Source: Metallibacterium scheffleri (GTDB taxonomy: Bacteria > Pseudomonadota > Gammaproteobacteria > Xanthomonadales > Rhodanobacteraceae). Taken from it: a stretch of 64,000 nt of DNA. The notes under the pieces were generated by a model. It made no database searches. It was not told the origin of the DNA and worked only from the letters and a program-made list of their open reading frames with translations. Both the position numbers and the translations under genes were made by a program. Shown here one piece after another: positions 18,805-29,648 of this stretch (the first letter of the stretch is position 1; every line of letters begins with the position of its first letter). The stretch lies in the NCBI RefSeq assembly GCF_002077135.1, contig NZ_LDOS01000002.1:1761865-1825864 (forward strand), in the 5' to 3' direction.

Positions 18805-20091
18805 TCAGCGCAACGACTGGATGCGCGCATCCAGCGCCTGCAGGGCGGCTGCGCGCACATCGATGTGGGCAATATCGCCCAGCACGGTGCGGCAGTGCGC
18901 CGCGGTCAGCAGTGCGCGCGCCTCGGCCATGGGGATGCCGCGCGCGCGCAAGTAAAACAGCATCATCGCGTCGAGCTGGCCCACGCTGGCGCCGTGCGCG
19001 GCGCGCACTTCATCGGCGTAAATCTCCATGACCGGGCGGGCGTCGATCTCGGCCTGCTCCGACAGCAGCAAGTTGTGCGTGTCGAGCGCGGCATCGCTGC
19101 CGTCGGCACCCTCGGCAATGCGGATCGCACCCTGCAGCACGGCGCGCGCGCGGCCCCCGGCCACGGCGCGGCAGCGCACATCGCAACGCGTGTCGCCGAC
19201 GGCATGCAGTAGATCGAGTTGCAAATCGGCGTGCTGGCGGCGGTCCAACGCAACGACGTGGCGCAGTTCGACCTGGGCATGCGCGCCGAGCAGCCGCACG
19301 CTCAAGGCGTGATGCGTGAGTGCCGCGCCCAGATCGATGGCATGCAGGCGCAACGTGGCGCGCGCATGCAAGTCGATCACGCTGCTGCGCAGCAGGCTCA
19401 GCGCTGCACCGGCTTCCTGCAACTGGACCAGATCCAGCCGCGCGTTCGCTGCCAGCGCGACATCGGCGTACAGCGTGGCCAGACCCGCACCCGCGCCGAT
19501 GCTGCGCTCGATCACGGTGGCGCGCGCAGCTTCACCCAGCATGATGCAGCTGCGCGCATGCCAGGCACCGGGAATGTTCGTGGCGCCGAGATAGACCATC
19601 TCGATTGGCGTCTCGATCACCACGCCCGCAGGCACCGCAAACAGCACGCCAGCACTGGCGAAAGCCAGATTCAGCGCCGCCAGCGCATCGGCATCCGCCA
19701 ACGGCAGGCGCAGCAGCGCAGCGTGGGTGCGCCATTCGGCAGCGCTCACATCGACCAACGGCTTGAGCGTCACGCCTGCAGGCAAATTTCGCGTCAGCGA
19801 GGCATGCGGCGCGTAATGCCCATCGATGAACACCAGCCGCAGCCCCGAGGCAGGCGGCAAATCCGGCGTGATGCGTGCGGCAGGCGGCAACGCCAGGGGC
19901 AGATTCTGTGCCTCCAGCGCGCGCAGGCTGGTATAGCGCCAGGCCTCGGCATGCACATCGGTCAGCGTCGGACGCCGCGCCAGCAGCGCGCGCGCCGCGG
20001 CGCGCGCGGCATCGACTTCGGCAATGCCGGTACCGGGTAAATCCGGTACGCCGGCGTGCTGCAACGCTGCGGCCAGCAACGCCGTGCTCAC
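18805..20091 (-). CDS. sufD: Fe-S assembly scaffold subunit SufD
   Basis: A 428-aa component of the SufBCD complex, recognised by the C-terminal beta-helix family pattern ending HNLLLSEQAEIDARPVMEIYADEVRAAHGAS, the typical SufB/SufD block with the conserved His. The N-terminal part (EAWRYTSLRALEAQNL) is the usual SufD helical start. It begins with GTG, overlapping the sufC stop (GTGA). In E. coli SufD supports iron acquisition and scaffold stability within the complex; the same is presumed here. Confidence 0.94.
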   Translation of the reverse strand: MSTALLAAALQHAGVPDLPGTGIAEVDAARAAARALLARRPTLTDVHAEAWRYTSLRALEAQNLPLALPPAARITPDLPPASGLRLVFIDGHYAPHASLTRNLPAGVTLKPLVDVSAAEWRTHAALLRLPLADADALAALNLAFASAGVLFAVPAGVVIETPIEMVYLGATNIPGAWHARSCIMLGEAARATVIERSIGAGAGLATLYADVALAANARLDLVQLQEAGAALSLLRSSVIDLHARATLRLHAIDLGAALTHHALSVRLLGAHAQVELRHVVALDRRQHADLQLDLLHAVGDTRCDVRCRAVAGGRARAVLQGAIRIAEGADGSDAALDTHNLLLSEQAEIDARPVMEIYADEVRAAHGASVGQLDAMMLFYLRARGIPMAEARALLTAAHCRTVLGDIAHIDVRAAALQALDARIQSLR

Positions 20092-20840
20092 GCCTGCGCT
20101 TCCTGCGGCATGCCGGCATAGCCTTCGGCTTCGAGTTTCACGGCCAGCTCGACGCCGCCGCTGGCGGTGATGCGGCCATCGGCCAGCACATGCACCTGGT
20201 CAGGGCGGATGTGATCAAGCAGACGCTGATAATGCGTGATCACGATGAACGCACGCTCTGGCGTGCGCTGCGCATTGACGCCCGCCGCGACTTGGCGCAA
20301 CGCATCGATGTCCAGACCAGAATCAGTCTCGTCGAGAATGGCCAACCTGGGTTCGAGCAGCGCCATCTGGAAGATCTCGTTGCGCTTTTTCTCGCCGCCC
20401 GAAAAACCCTCGTTGACGCCGCGATGCAGCAACGCATCCGGCAGGTCGAGCACCTTGAGTTTTTCGCGCACCCGCTTGAGGAACTGCATCGAGTCCAGCT
20501 CGGGCTCGCCGCGCGCCTTGCGCTGCGCATTCAGCGCCGCGCGCAGAAAGTAGGTGTTGTTGACGCCGGGGATCTCCACCGGGTACTGGAACGCCAGGAA
20601 CACCCCCGCGGCGGCGCGCTCCTCGGGCTGCAGCATCAGCAGGTCGCGGCCCTCGAAGGTCACCGTGCCAGCGCTGACCTCGTAGCCTTCGCGCCCGGCC
20701 AGTACATTGCCCAACGTGGACTTGCCGGCGCCGTTCGGACCCATGATGGCGTGCACCTCGCCGGCGTTCACCTGCAGGCAGAGCCCTTTGAGGATCTCCT
20801 TGCCGGCGACGTGGACATGCAGGTTCTCGATCTTCAGCAT
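20088..20840 (-). CDS. sufC: Fe-S assembly ATPase SufC
   Basis: A 250-aa ABC-type soluble ATPase that drives conformational change in SufBCD. Walker A is GPNGAGKSTLGNVLAG, the signature is GFSGGEKKRNEIFQM, and Walker B is LAILDETDSGLDIDAL, with the SufC-typical 'DETDSGLD'. Full length for the family. The start at 20840 overlaps the upstream methyltransferase stop by seven bases. Confidence 0.97.
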   Translation of the reverse strand: MLKIENLHVHVAGKEILKGLCLQVNAGEVHAIMGPNGAGKSTLGNVLAGREGYEVSAGTVTFEGRDLLMLQPEERAAAGVFLAFQYPVEIPGVNNTYFLRAALNAQRKARGEPELDSMQFLKRVREKLKVLDLPDALLHRGVNEGFSGGEKKRNEIFQMALLEPRLAILDETDSGLDIDALRQVAAGVNAQRTPERAFIVITHYQRLLDHIRPDQVHVLADGRITASGGVELAVKLEAEGYAGMPQEAQA

Positions 20841-21486
20841 GATACGGACTCGGAAATGACTGGGGCGTCACTGCGCTTGCGCAGCAACACGTAGGTAAAT
20901 GGCTGCACGGCTCCGGCCGCGGTGCGATGTTCTTCGCGGCTGTCGCCCACGCACTCGAAGTGTGCTGCGAAGCAGGCCGCTAGCGCCTCAGCAGCATAAC
21001 GCTGCACGGGCAGGCCACTGCACCTCGCGGGGCCGTCCGCCGCGAACGTTGCAATGATGGCGTGACCACCCGGGCGCAACGCGCGCGTGATCTGCGCGAG
21101 ATAGGCCGCGCGTGGCGCCGGCTCGGTGAGAAAATGAAACACGGCGCGGTCGTGCCAGAGCGCGTAGTGCGCGGCGGGGAGATCGACATCGAGAATATTC
21201 GCGCACAACCAGCGCACCTGCGCGGCATCCGCGCCCAGGCGCTGGCGCGCGGCGTCCAGCGCGACGACGGCAAGATCAAGCACGCTCACATCGCGATAAC
21301 CACGCGCCAGCAGGTCATCGACCAGCGTGGCGCGGCCGCCACCGATATCGATCAGTGGCGCATCCGGCGGCAATGCAAGGCCGTCGACCAGGCGCAGTGA
21401 GTGATCCAGATGCGGGCGATACCAGCTTGTCTGCGTCTCGGACTTGCTCGCGTACACCGACTGCCAGTGGGATTGGCGCGTGCCAC

Positions 21487-21490
<4 letters not shown>
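20834..21490 (-). CDS. Class I SAM-dependent methyltransferase between sufB and sufC
   Basis: A 218-aa AdoMet-dependent methyltransferase. Motif I is [16 protein letters not shown] followed by the acidic residue in [11 protein letters not shown]. Later segments [15 protein letters not shown] and [15 protein letters not shown] match motifs II/III of class I enzymes. The ATG at 21490 overlaps the sufB stop (ATGA), and its own stop overlaps sufC by seven bases, so it is translationally coupled in the middle of the SUF operon. The substrate is unknown; a small molecule is as likely as a protein. Confidence 0.88.
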
Positions 21491-22946
<1,456 letters not shown>

Positions 22947-22950
<4 letters not shown>

Positions 22951-23375
22951 GCGATTTCCTTGTGGCGACGCTGCGCCACGGGCCGCGCCAGATCAGCCAG
23001 ACTCATGCGCGAGAGCGTGGCGGCCACCACCGCGCTGATGCGCTGCCACGGTGCGCTGACGCCACAATGCAGGGCATGCTCGCAAGCTGCCCCGGCGGCG
23101 CAATCGGTCATGCCCAACGGTCCTTCCAGTGCTTCGACAATGGTGACCAGATTGATTTGCGCGGGCGGGCGGCTCAACCGGTAGCCGCCCGTAGCACCAC
23201 GAAATGATTCGACCACGCCAGCCTGTACCAGCGCGCGCAGCACCTTGGCCACGGTCGCGGCTTCCAGATGCAGGGCTTGGGCGATGTCGGCGACCGAGAC
23301 AATGCGCTCGGGGCGCTCGGCCATCCAGCCTAGGGCGGCCGTGGCGTAATCGGTGAGGCGGCTGAGGCGCAGCAT
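22947..23375 (-). CDS. Rrf2 family regulator of the SUF operon (IscR-like)
   Basis: A 142-aa winged-helix regulator that opens [20 protein letters not shown], as in SUF-linked Rrf2 proteins. Cysteines C92, C98 and C104 ([15 protein letters not shown]) fall at the same residue numbers as the three [2Fe-2S] ligands of E. coli IscR, so it probably binds a cluster and senses Fe-S status. The start at 23375 has a GGAGG ribosome-binding site; the longer open frame upstream is rejected. It is first in the operon and so likely autoregulates it. Confidence 0.93.
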
Positions 23376-23393
23376 GGCAAACCTCCAATCAAG

Positions 23394-23404
23394 ACCAAAA
23401 TGGT
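23394..23404. promoter_or_regulatory. Palindrome ACCAAAATGGT upstream of the SUF regulator
   Basis: ACCA and TGGT arms around AAA, 19 bases before the regulator ATG and in an AT-richer stretch (TAATCAGTACC lies next to it on the minus strand). It could be an operator for the Rrf2 protein. It does not obviously match the E. coli IscR type 1 motif, so the assignment is weak. Confidence 0.3.
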
Positions 23405-23742
23405 ACTGATTAGACACCGCTGATGCAAGGTACGTCACGCGTCGCGTTGCCAAGTGCCATGCGAGCCAGCCAAATTGTCGCGCTGCCACGCGACTGCAGG
23501 TTGGCATGGCATGCGGCTGCGACCTCATGCCGTAGGCGGAAAAGCCACAGCAAGCTTCGGAAACCCCCTTGCGCGGTCGATGACCTCGGCGTCGAGCGGA
23601 CCGGCCACGTTGTTGAATCAGGTGCGCATGAACCAGCGCAACCACGCGCGCAGCGCGATCCCGCGAGCATCAGCGGCACCGGGATGGCCACGCGCCATCC
23701 GCGGTACGGGCTGGAAATCATCTTCCCGGTCAGCGACGGGCT
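23405..23742. other. Non-coding or decayed stretch
   Basis: No convincing gene. On the minus strand two frames give protein-like pieces (YRGWRVAIPVPLMLAG, then LRAWLRWFMRT and VAGPLDAEVIDRARGFPKL) that would join only across frameshifts. This may be a remnant of a lost gene, but I do not recognise a family. Confidence 0.35.
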
Positions 23743-25089
23743 CTATTCCGGCACCTGCCGGAAGCGCGTGACGACGGAGGGCGATACGGCAGGCGCGTTG
23801 TTGCCCCATGCCTGACGGATGTAGGTGACCACGGCGGCGACATCATGATCATTCAACATCTGCGCGAACGGCGGCATCGAATACGGTCGCGGATTGCCCT
23901 TGGTGCCGGGCTGGAAACCACCCAGCAAAACCATGCGAATGGCGTTGGTGCCGGGCTGCATCGCGATTGACGGGTTGCCGGCCAGTGGTGGGTACTGCTC
24001 GCCAACGCCGCGCCCGTTGAGCTGGTGGCACTCGGCGCAGTGATTGACATAAATCTGGCGGCCCTGCTGCGCCAGTTCCGCAGCGAGTTGCGGCGAAACC
24101 TCGATCTTCTGCACGTCACCGGGCGATACCAGGGCAGGTTGTGCGCGCAGGTAGGTGGCGATGGCCTGCAAATCAGGCTCCGATAGGTATTGCATGCTGT
24201 GGAACACCACGTCAGACATCGGTCCGTAGGTTGCACCACGCACGGATACACCGGTCTTCAGAAACTGCGCCAATTCATCATTGGTCCAGTCGCCAAGCCC
24301 GACCTCGGCGCCCGAGTTCAGTGCCGGCGCATACCATCTCTGGATGGGGATCAGGCCACCCGCGAGTTGCGCATTCTTGTCGGTGGCACCGAGGGCATTG
24401 AAACTGCTATGGCACATGCCGCAATGGCCGAGGCCCTCGACCAGATAGGCACCGCGATTCCATTCGGGTGATTGTTTGGGATCGGGCTTGAACTCGCCAG
24501 CACGGAAGAACAAGGCCCTCCAGAACACCAGAGTGGAACGCTGATTGAACGGAAACGGCATCTCGTTGGGATGATTGGGCTGCGCGGCTGGCGGCAGCGA
24601 GCGCAAGTAGGCGAAGATCGCGTCCACATCCGGTCGCGAAATTTTGGTGAAATGCGTGAATGGGAACACCGGGTACAGCAGCTTGTTGCCCGGGGCGATG
24701 CCGTCGTGCATCGCGCGCCAGAACTCATCCTCGGTCCAGTTGCCGATGCCGTATTGCTTGTCCGGCGTGATGTTGGGCGAATACAGCAGACCGAAAGGCG
24801 TCGGCGTAGCCAGGCCGCCGGCGTAGGGCGCGCCGCCGCGCATGGTATGACACGCGACGCAGTCGCCAGCGCGCGCAAGATATTCGCCGCGCGCTATGAC
24901 GCTGGCGAAGCGCGGTTCAGCCCAAGCCTTCTGGCTGGCCACGGCCGCTGCCGATGGCACACTGCTGGCGACTTGTCGTGACTCCGGTGCAGAGCGATGC
25001 AGGATGCCGCTCATCCAGACGGCCCAGCCCAGGAATGCCAGCCCGAGCACGGCCAGCACGACGACTCCACGAAAGATCTTGCGACGCAT
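23743..25089 (-). CDS. Membrane-anchored tri-haem cytochrome c
   Basis: A 448-aa protein with an N-terminal membrane helix (residues about 5-28) and three CXXCH haem sites: CVACH (77-81), CGMCH and CAECH. The spacing and blocks such as GGLATPTPFGLLYSPNITPDKQYGIGNWT (seen in parts: TPFGLLYSPNITPD) resemble the cytochrome c subunit of membrane alcohol or gluconate dehydrogenases. No flavoprotein or quinoprotein partner is nearby, so its donor is unknown. The ATG at 25089 has GAGGAG upstream; an earlier TTG in frame is less likely. It follows the di-haem cytochrome gene without a gap. Confidence 0.9.
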   Translation of the reverse strand: MRRKIFRGVVVLAVLGLAFLGWAVWMSGILHRSAPESRQVASSVPSAAAVASQKAWAEPRFASVIARGEYLARAGDCVACHTMRGGAPYAGGLATPTPFGLLYSPNITPDKQYGIGNWTEDEFWRAMHDGIAPGNKLLYPVFPFTHFTKISRPDVDAIFAYLRSLPPAAQPNHPNEMPFPFNQRSTLVFWRALFFRAGEFKPDPKQSPEWNRGAYLVEGLGHCGMCHSSFNALGATDKNAQLAGGLIPIQRWYAPALNSGAEVGLGDWTNDELAQFLKTGVSVRGATYGPMSDVVFHSMQYLSEPDLQAIATYLRAQPALVSPGDVQKIEVSPQLAAELAQQGRQIYVNHCAECHQLNGRGVGEQYPPLAGNPSIAMQPGTNAIRMVLLGGFQPGTKGNPRPYSMPPFAQMLNDHDVAAVVTYIRQAWGNNAPAVSPSVVTRFRQVPE

Positions 25090-25100
25090 CGGGTCTCTCC

Positions 25101-25844
25101 TCAACCATCACCGTCGATGCTGCCGCAGCGCAGCGGGAACTTGACGCTGCCGGCCGGCTCGGGCCTGGCGCCCGCGGGAACCGGCTGCGAAGACAGCCAC
25201 GCTGCGACCGCACCGATTTCAGCCCCATCGAGCTTGGCGGTGACTTCGTGCATACAATCCGGCGCCTTGGTCCTGCGGATGCCCTGCTTGAACGCACCGA
25301 GCTGGGCACTGATGTAATCGTTGCTGAGGCCAATCAGCCCGGGCACGTCCGGCTGCACGCCCATCAGGCTGCTGCCGTGGCAGGCCATGCACGCCGGTAC
25401 GCCGCGCGCAGGGTCGCCCCGCGTCGCCAACTTGCGGCCTGTATCCAGTGTGGCCACGCTGACCATGGGCGTCTGTGGCGCGCTCAGTGGCGGCGACTGG
25501 TCGGAAAAATACGTTGCGATCTCTTGCATATAGGCATCGGGCAGGTACTGCACCATCCATGTCATCAGCGGATAGGTACGACGCCCGTCACGAAAGTTCT
25601 GCAATTGGTGGTACAGGTAACCGACGGGCTTGCCGCCGATGCGCGGCGCATAACCACCACTGCCGCCGCCCTGACCATAAGCGCCGTGGCAAGCGGTACA
25701 TGCGGCGATGCGTTGACGCAGGCTGGTGGAGACTTTCGGCTGCTCCGGCACAGACGTGGGCCGCGCGTTCGACTTGCCGGTCTGGGCAAGGACAGCGCCG
25801 CTGACGCCCAAGGCCAGCAACGCAAGTAAAACCACTCCGCGCAT
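25101..25844 (-). CDS. Di-haem cytochrome c (c4-like)
   Basis: A 247-aa exported protein with signal peptide MRGVVLLALLALGVSGAVLA and two haem motifs, CTACH at 49-53 and CMACH in the second half. The repeated layout 'ACHG...GYAPRIGGKP..YLYHQL..F..G.R' is characteristic of cytochrome c4/c553 tandem domains. It would shuttle electrons in the periplasm. The gene precedes the tri-haem cytochrome, forming a two-gene electron-transfer unit, perhaps feeding a terminal oxidase encoded elsewhere. Confidence 0.9.
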   Translation of the reverse strand: MRGVVLLALLALGVSGAVLAQTGKSNARPTSVPEQPKVSTSLRQRIAACTACHGAYGQGGGSGGYAPRIGGKPVGYLYHQLQNFRDGRRTYPLMTWMVQYLPDAYMQEIATYFSDQSPPLSAPQTPMVSVATLDTGRKLATRGDPARGVPACMACHGSSLMGVQPDVPGLIGLSNDYISAQLGAFKQGIRRTKAPDCMHEVTAKLDGAEIGAVAAWLSSQPVPAGARPEPAGSVKFPLRCGSIDGDG

Positions 25845-25932
25845 GTCGATAAATCCTCACCAGATCGAGATCGATGGAACGCTGGCCACTGCGGCATTAG
25901 AGCGCAGGCCTCGCGCATTGTTCCGCTTCCGC

Positions 25933-27342
25933 TCAGCTTGGTGCAGCTGCTGCGCTATTTTGCCGCACGCGTTGCACGATGGTAAGCCCCAGTTCCAGCG
26001 CCTGCTCGTAATTGAGCCGCGGATCCACCGTTGATCGATACGCACGGGTCAGATCCTGCTCGCATAGCGCACGCGCACCGCCCAGACATTCGGTCACGTC
26101 CTCACCGGTCAACTCCAGGTGCACGCCACCAAGGCGCGTTCCGGCTGCGGCGTGCAGATCGAATGATTGCTCGATCTCGGAGCGGATATTGGAAAAGCGC
26201 CGCGTCTTCACCCCGCTGGCCAGCGTTTCGCCATTGCCATGCATGGGATCGCACACCCACAGCACGCGCTTTCCGGTCGCGCGCACGGCATCCAGCAGCG
26301 GCGGCAGTGCGCTGGCGATGCGCGCCGCACCCATGCGGTGGATCAGGGTCAGGCGCCCGGGTTCGTCATCGGGATTGAGAAGCTCGATCAGGCGCATCAA
26401 TTCGTTCGGCTTGACCTCAGGTCCGATCTTGACCGCGATCGGGTTGCGAATGCCGCGGAAGTACTCGGCATGCGCGCCATCAATCGCCGCGGTACGCATG
26501 CCGATCCACGGAAAATGCGTCGACAGGTTGAACCAGCCCCACTGCCGCGGCACCTGGCGCGTCAGCGCCTGCTCGTAATGCAGCAGCAGCGCCTCGTGCG
26601 AGGTGTAGAACTCGGCACGTGACAAGTTGGCCACCGGCTCGCCAGCGAGGGTTTCCATGAAGCGCACCGCATCAGCGATGCGCGCGACGATGGCGCGGTA
26701 TTCGACGGCATGCGGCGATTGCTCGACCCAGGCCAGATCCCAATATTCCGGATGATGCAGATCGGCGAAGCCGCCTTCGGTCAGCGCACGCACGAAGTTG
26801 AGCGTCAATGCCGAATGCATGTGTCCTAGCAGCAGGCGCGCCGGATCGGCACGACGCGCGGCAGCACTGAATTCGACGCGATTGACATTGTCGCCTCGAT
26901 AACTGGGCAGGGCGATACCCTCACGGGTTTCGCTGTCGGTCGAGCGCGGCTTGGCATATTGACCGGCAAAGCGGCCTACGCGCACCACGGGCATCTGCAG
27001 GCCATGCACCAGCACCAGACTCAGCTGCAGGAGCACCTTGAGCTGATTGGAAATCAGCGGACTGGCGCAATCAGCAAAGCTTTCCGCGCAATCGCCGGCC
27101 TGCAGCAAGAAGCGCTTGCCTTCCTGTGCCTCGGCTAGCTGACGCTTGAGACTGAGGATTTCCCAAGAGGTGACCAACGGCGGCAAATGGCGCAATTCAT
27201 CGAGCGCGCGATGCAATGCGTCGACATCGTCGTACTGCGGCTGCTGCATGGCGTTGCGGCCCCGCCATGAGTCAGGTGTCCAGTCCTGGGCGAGCTTCAT
27301 GGTCGCAGGCAAATGCGTGTGCTCGGCGTGCGTTGGTTTCAT
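25933..27342 (-). CDS. 3-deoxy-7-phosphoheptulonate synthase, class II
   Basis: A 469-aa plant-type DAHP synthase catalysing the first step of the shikimate pathway (PEP plus erythrose 4-phosphate). Landmarks are DWTPDSWRGRNAMQQPQY, the metal/PEP site LLQAGDCAESF, GRFAGQYAKPRS, NVNRVEF and the C-terminal VCDPMHGNGET, where the Cys-x-x-metal ligands fit class II enzymes. The ATG at 27342 overlaps the dsbB stop (ATGA); a start at 27300 (MKLAQDW) is also possible. Class II enzymes in bacteria serve primary aromatic synthesis or phenazine-type pathways; no secondary-metabolite genes are nearby, so primary metabolism is likelier. Confidence 0.95.
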   Translation of the reverse strand: MKPTHAEHTHLPATMKLAQDWTPDSWRGRNAMQQPQYDDVDALHRALDELRHLPPLVTSWEILSLKRQLAEAQEGKRFLLQAGDCAESFADCASPLISNQLKVLLQLSLVLVHGLQMPVVRVGRFAGQYAKPRSTDSETREGIALPSYRGDNVNRVEFSAAARRADPARLLLGHMHSALTLNFVRALTEGGFADLHHPEYWDLAWVEQSPHAVEYRAIVARIADAVRFMETLAGEPVANLSRAEFYTSHEALLLHYEQALTRQVPRQWGWFNLSTHFPWIGMRTAAIDGAHAEYFRGIRNPIAVKIGPEVKPNELMRLIELLNPDDEPGRLTLIHRMGAARIASALPPLLDAVRATGKRVLWVCDPMHGNGETLASGVKTRRFSNIRSEIEQSFDLHAAAGTRLGGVHLELTGEDVTECLGGARALCEQDLTRAYRSTVDPRLNYEQALELGLTIVQRVRQNSAAAAPS

Positions 27343-27857
27343 GGCATTGGCTTCCGCAGGCGCAAGGCAGGCAGCGCCCATGCACCCAGCAGCACGTAGC
27401 ACAGCAAGGTCCAGAACGGCATGGGCATGCCCAGAAAACGCCAGTCGACGACCGCGCAATCACCCGAACCGACGAAAATCTTGCGTATCACCGCAGTCAA
27501 AGGCAGGTTGTCGATCATGTAGTTCAGCGGCGCCCCGCAACTGCCAAACGGATTAGGTGGCTGCAGTTGCAACCACAGCTGGCGCGCTGCAACCACTGCG
27601 CCGGCCAAGGCCGCCACGACTATCAACAGCACGTAACCCCAGCGGCCGCGCACACGGGGAGCGTGCAGCGCGCCGATCAGAAAAACCACACCCATCACCA
27701 TGAAGGCGATGCGCTGCAGGATACACAGCGGACACGGCTGAATGTGCAGACTGAACTGCACGTAGAGGGCATAGGCCAGCAGCACCACGCAAACCACGAA
27801 ACCCAGCCCGAAACGGGTCCGGAATGGCCACTGCAGCGGATTGAGTCCAGCGCGCAC
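27339..27857 (-). CDS. dsbB: Disulfide bond formation protein B
   Basis: A 172-aa inner-membrane quinone reductase that reoxidises DsbA. Four hydrophobic segments are visible. The first periplasmic loop has the redox pair C42-P-L-C45 (CPLCILQR) and the second has C107 and C134, matching the DsbB mechanism. Translation starts with GTG at 27857, preceded by GGAG five bases upstream. Its overlap with the DAHP synthase gene suggests coupling without an obvious functional link. Confidence 0.95.
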   Translation of the reverse strand: MRAGLNPLQWPFRTRFGLGFVVCVVLLAYALYVQFSLHIQPCPLCILQRIAFMVMGVVFLIGALHAPRVRGRWGYVLLIVVAALAGAVVAARQLWLQLQPPNPFGSCGAPLNYMIDNLPLTAVIRKIFVGSGDCAVVDWRFLGMPMPFWTLLCYVLLGAWALPALRLRKPMP

Positions 27858-28171
27858 GGTGACTCCTGTGATCAGTCAGCTAAACCAAGCATCATGCCGC
27901 AGTCTGCAAGCAAACGGGCGCATCAGAGCCAGAGACGCGCCGCCTGGGTCGCGACATGCCCTCGCGTGCTCGTCACGGCTGCGCATCCATGTGCCGAGCG
28001 GTTTCGCAAATCGCTCCTGTGTCATCGCAGGATGCGGAAAATCAGGCCGCGTATTCGCCTGTTTCAGCACCCGAATCGAATACTCCAAGCGCCAAACCTG
28101 CTCAATCGCAAAATACCGAGCGACCACCCTCGCAGCATAATGCCGCCGACATGCCGCGCGCTGTCATGAGA
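27858..28171. other. Intergenic region without a recognised gene
   Basis: About 310 bases between dsbB and the rplQ terminator. Short open frames exist on both strands (for example 27876-28127 minus) but have no family resemblance or ribosome-binding site. The dsbB promoter must lie here, but no clear -35/-10 pair was found. Confidence 0.5.
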
Positions 28172-28205
28172 ATAAAAAAGCCCCGGATGCTTGCACCCGG
28201 GGCTT
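28172..28205 (-). terminator. Rho-independent terminator of the ribosomal superoperon
   Basis: Nine-bp stem AAGCCCCGG (28178-28186) and CCGGGGCTT (28197-28205). On the minus strand it is followed by TTTTTTATTC. It lies 18 bases after the rplQ stop and ends the alpha operon. Confidence 0.93.
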
Positions 28206-28223
28206 GATCAATAGCGACGGAGT

Positions 28224-28604
28224 TCAGTCAGCGTCGGCAGCGAGTTGCGGGCGATCGACGAGTTCGACGTAAGCCATCGGCGCATTGTCGCCATCGCGGA
28301 ATCCGCACTTGAGGATACGCAGATAGCCACCTGGCCGCATGTTGTAACGCGGGCCAAGCTCGACAAACAGCTTGCCCACAGCCTGCTTGTCGCGCAGCCG
28401 CGCAAACGCGAGACGACGATTGGCAACGCCATCGATCTTGGCCATGGTGATCAGCGGCTCGGCGACGCGCCGCAATTCTTTGGCCTTGGGCAGCGTGGTG
28501 CGGATCAGCTCGTGCTTGATCAGCGAAGCGGCCATGTTGCGAAACATCGCTTCGCGATGACTGCTGGTGCGGTTGAGCTTGCGGCCGGATTTAAGGTGGC
28601 GCAT
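28224..28604 (-). CDS. rplQ: 50S ribosomal protein L17
   Basis: A 126-aa L17, opening [20 protein letters not shown] and ending with the usual [21 protein letters not shown]17 lies near the peptide exit tunnel on 23S rRNA. It is the last gene of the alpha operon, 25 bases after rpoA, and is followed by a strong terminator. Normal length. Confidence 0.98.
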   Translation of the reverse strand: MRHLKSGRKLNRTSSHREAMFRNMAASLIKHELIRTTLPKAKELRRVAEPLITMAKIDGVANRRLAFARLRDKQAVGKLFVELGPRYNMRPGGYLRILKCGFRDGDNAPMAYVELVDRPQLAADAD

Positions 28605-28629
28605 GGATTTGATTCCTCAGACGGGCCGC

Positions 28630-29628
28630 TCAGCCCAGTTGCATGCCGTGGGAATGACCCGGCGGCGGCCAATTTTCCAGTTTCATGCCGAGCGCGAGTC
28701 CACGCGCACCCAGCACGTCCTTGATTTCAGTCAGCGACTTTTTGCCTAGATTCGGTGTCTTCAGCAGCTCGACCTCGGTCTTCATCACCAGATCGCCAAT
28801 GTAGTAGATGCTCTCGGCTTTCAGACAGTTGGCCGAACGCACCGTCAACTCCAGATCATCGATCGGACGCAGCAGAATCGGATCAAAACCGCTCTTGTCG
28901 GCTTGATTTTCCTCGACGCTACGCCGCGTGAAATCACCGAAAATCGCCAGCTGCTCGGCAATGATCTCGGCGGCGCGACGCACTGCGTCCTCGGCGTCCA
29001 TGGTGCCGTTGGTCTCGATGTCCAGCACCAGCTTGTCGAGATTGGTACGCTGCTCGACGCGCGCGGCATCCACTTCATAAGCCACGCGCCGCACAGGACA
29101 GAACGAAGCATCCAGTTGCAGACGACCGATCGGTCGCGCCTCCTCATCGGCGGCATGGCGCACACTGGCCGGCTGATAGCCCAAACCACGACGTACTTTG
29201 AGGCGCATGTTCAGCGCCACATCCTTGGTCAGATGGCAGATCACGTGCTCGGGATTGACGATCTCGACCGAGTGGTCGAGCGTGATATCCGCAGCTTTGA
29301 TCACACCCTTGCCCTTCTTGTTCAGGGTGAGGGTGGTTTCATCGTGGCCGTGCATGCGAATCGCGACGTCCTTGAGGTTGAGCAGCACCTCGATGACATC
29401 TTCCTGCAGGCCTTCCATGGTCGTGTACTCGTGCAGCACACCGTCGATTTCGACCTCGACGATCGCACAACCAGGAATAGAGGAAAGCAACACGCGCCGC
29501 AGCGCATTGCCGAGAGTGTGACCGAATCCGCGCTCAAGCGGTTCGACCACAACCTTGGCATGATTTGCACCAAAACGCTCGACTTGGAGGTCGCGTGGTT
29601 TCAGCACACTTGTAGAAGAGGCTGCCAT
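28630..29628 (-). CDS. rpoA: RNA polymerase alpha subunit
   Basis: A 332-aa alpha subunit. The N-terminal assembly domain has [22 protein letters not shown], and the C-terminal domain that contacts UP elements and activators contains [22 protein letters not shown] and [16 protein letters not shown], separated by the usual acidic linker. It sits 20 bases after rpsD in the standard rpsM-rpsK-rpsD-rpoA-rplQ order. Confidence 0.98.
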   Translation of the reverse strand: MAASSTSVLKPRDLQVERFGANHAKVVVEPLERGFGHTLGNALRRVLLSSIPGCAIVEVEIDGVLHEYTTMEGLQEDVIEVLLNLKDVAIRMHGHDETTLTLNKKGKGVIKAADITLDHSVEIVNPEHVICHLTKDVALNMRLKVRRGLGYQPASVRHAADEEARPIGRLQLDASFCPVRRVAYEVDAARVEQRTNLDKLVLDIETNGTMDAEDAVRRAAEIIAEQLAIFGDFTRRSVEENQADKSGFDPILLRPIDDLELTVRSANCLKAESIYYIGDLVMKTEVELLKTPNLGKKSLTEIKDVLGARGLALGMKLENWPPPGHSHGMQLG

Positions 29629-29648
29629 GTATCAGGCTCCCAGTTGAA

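Noticed and set aside
27876-28127. 83-aa minus-strand frame between dsbB and rplQ
   Set aside because: No ribosome-binding site, no family resemblance, and it sits in a typical intergenic stretch.
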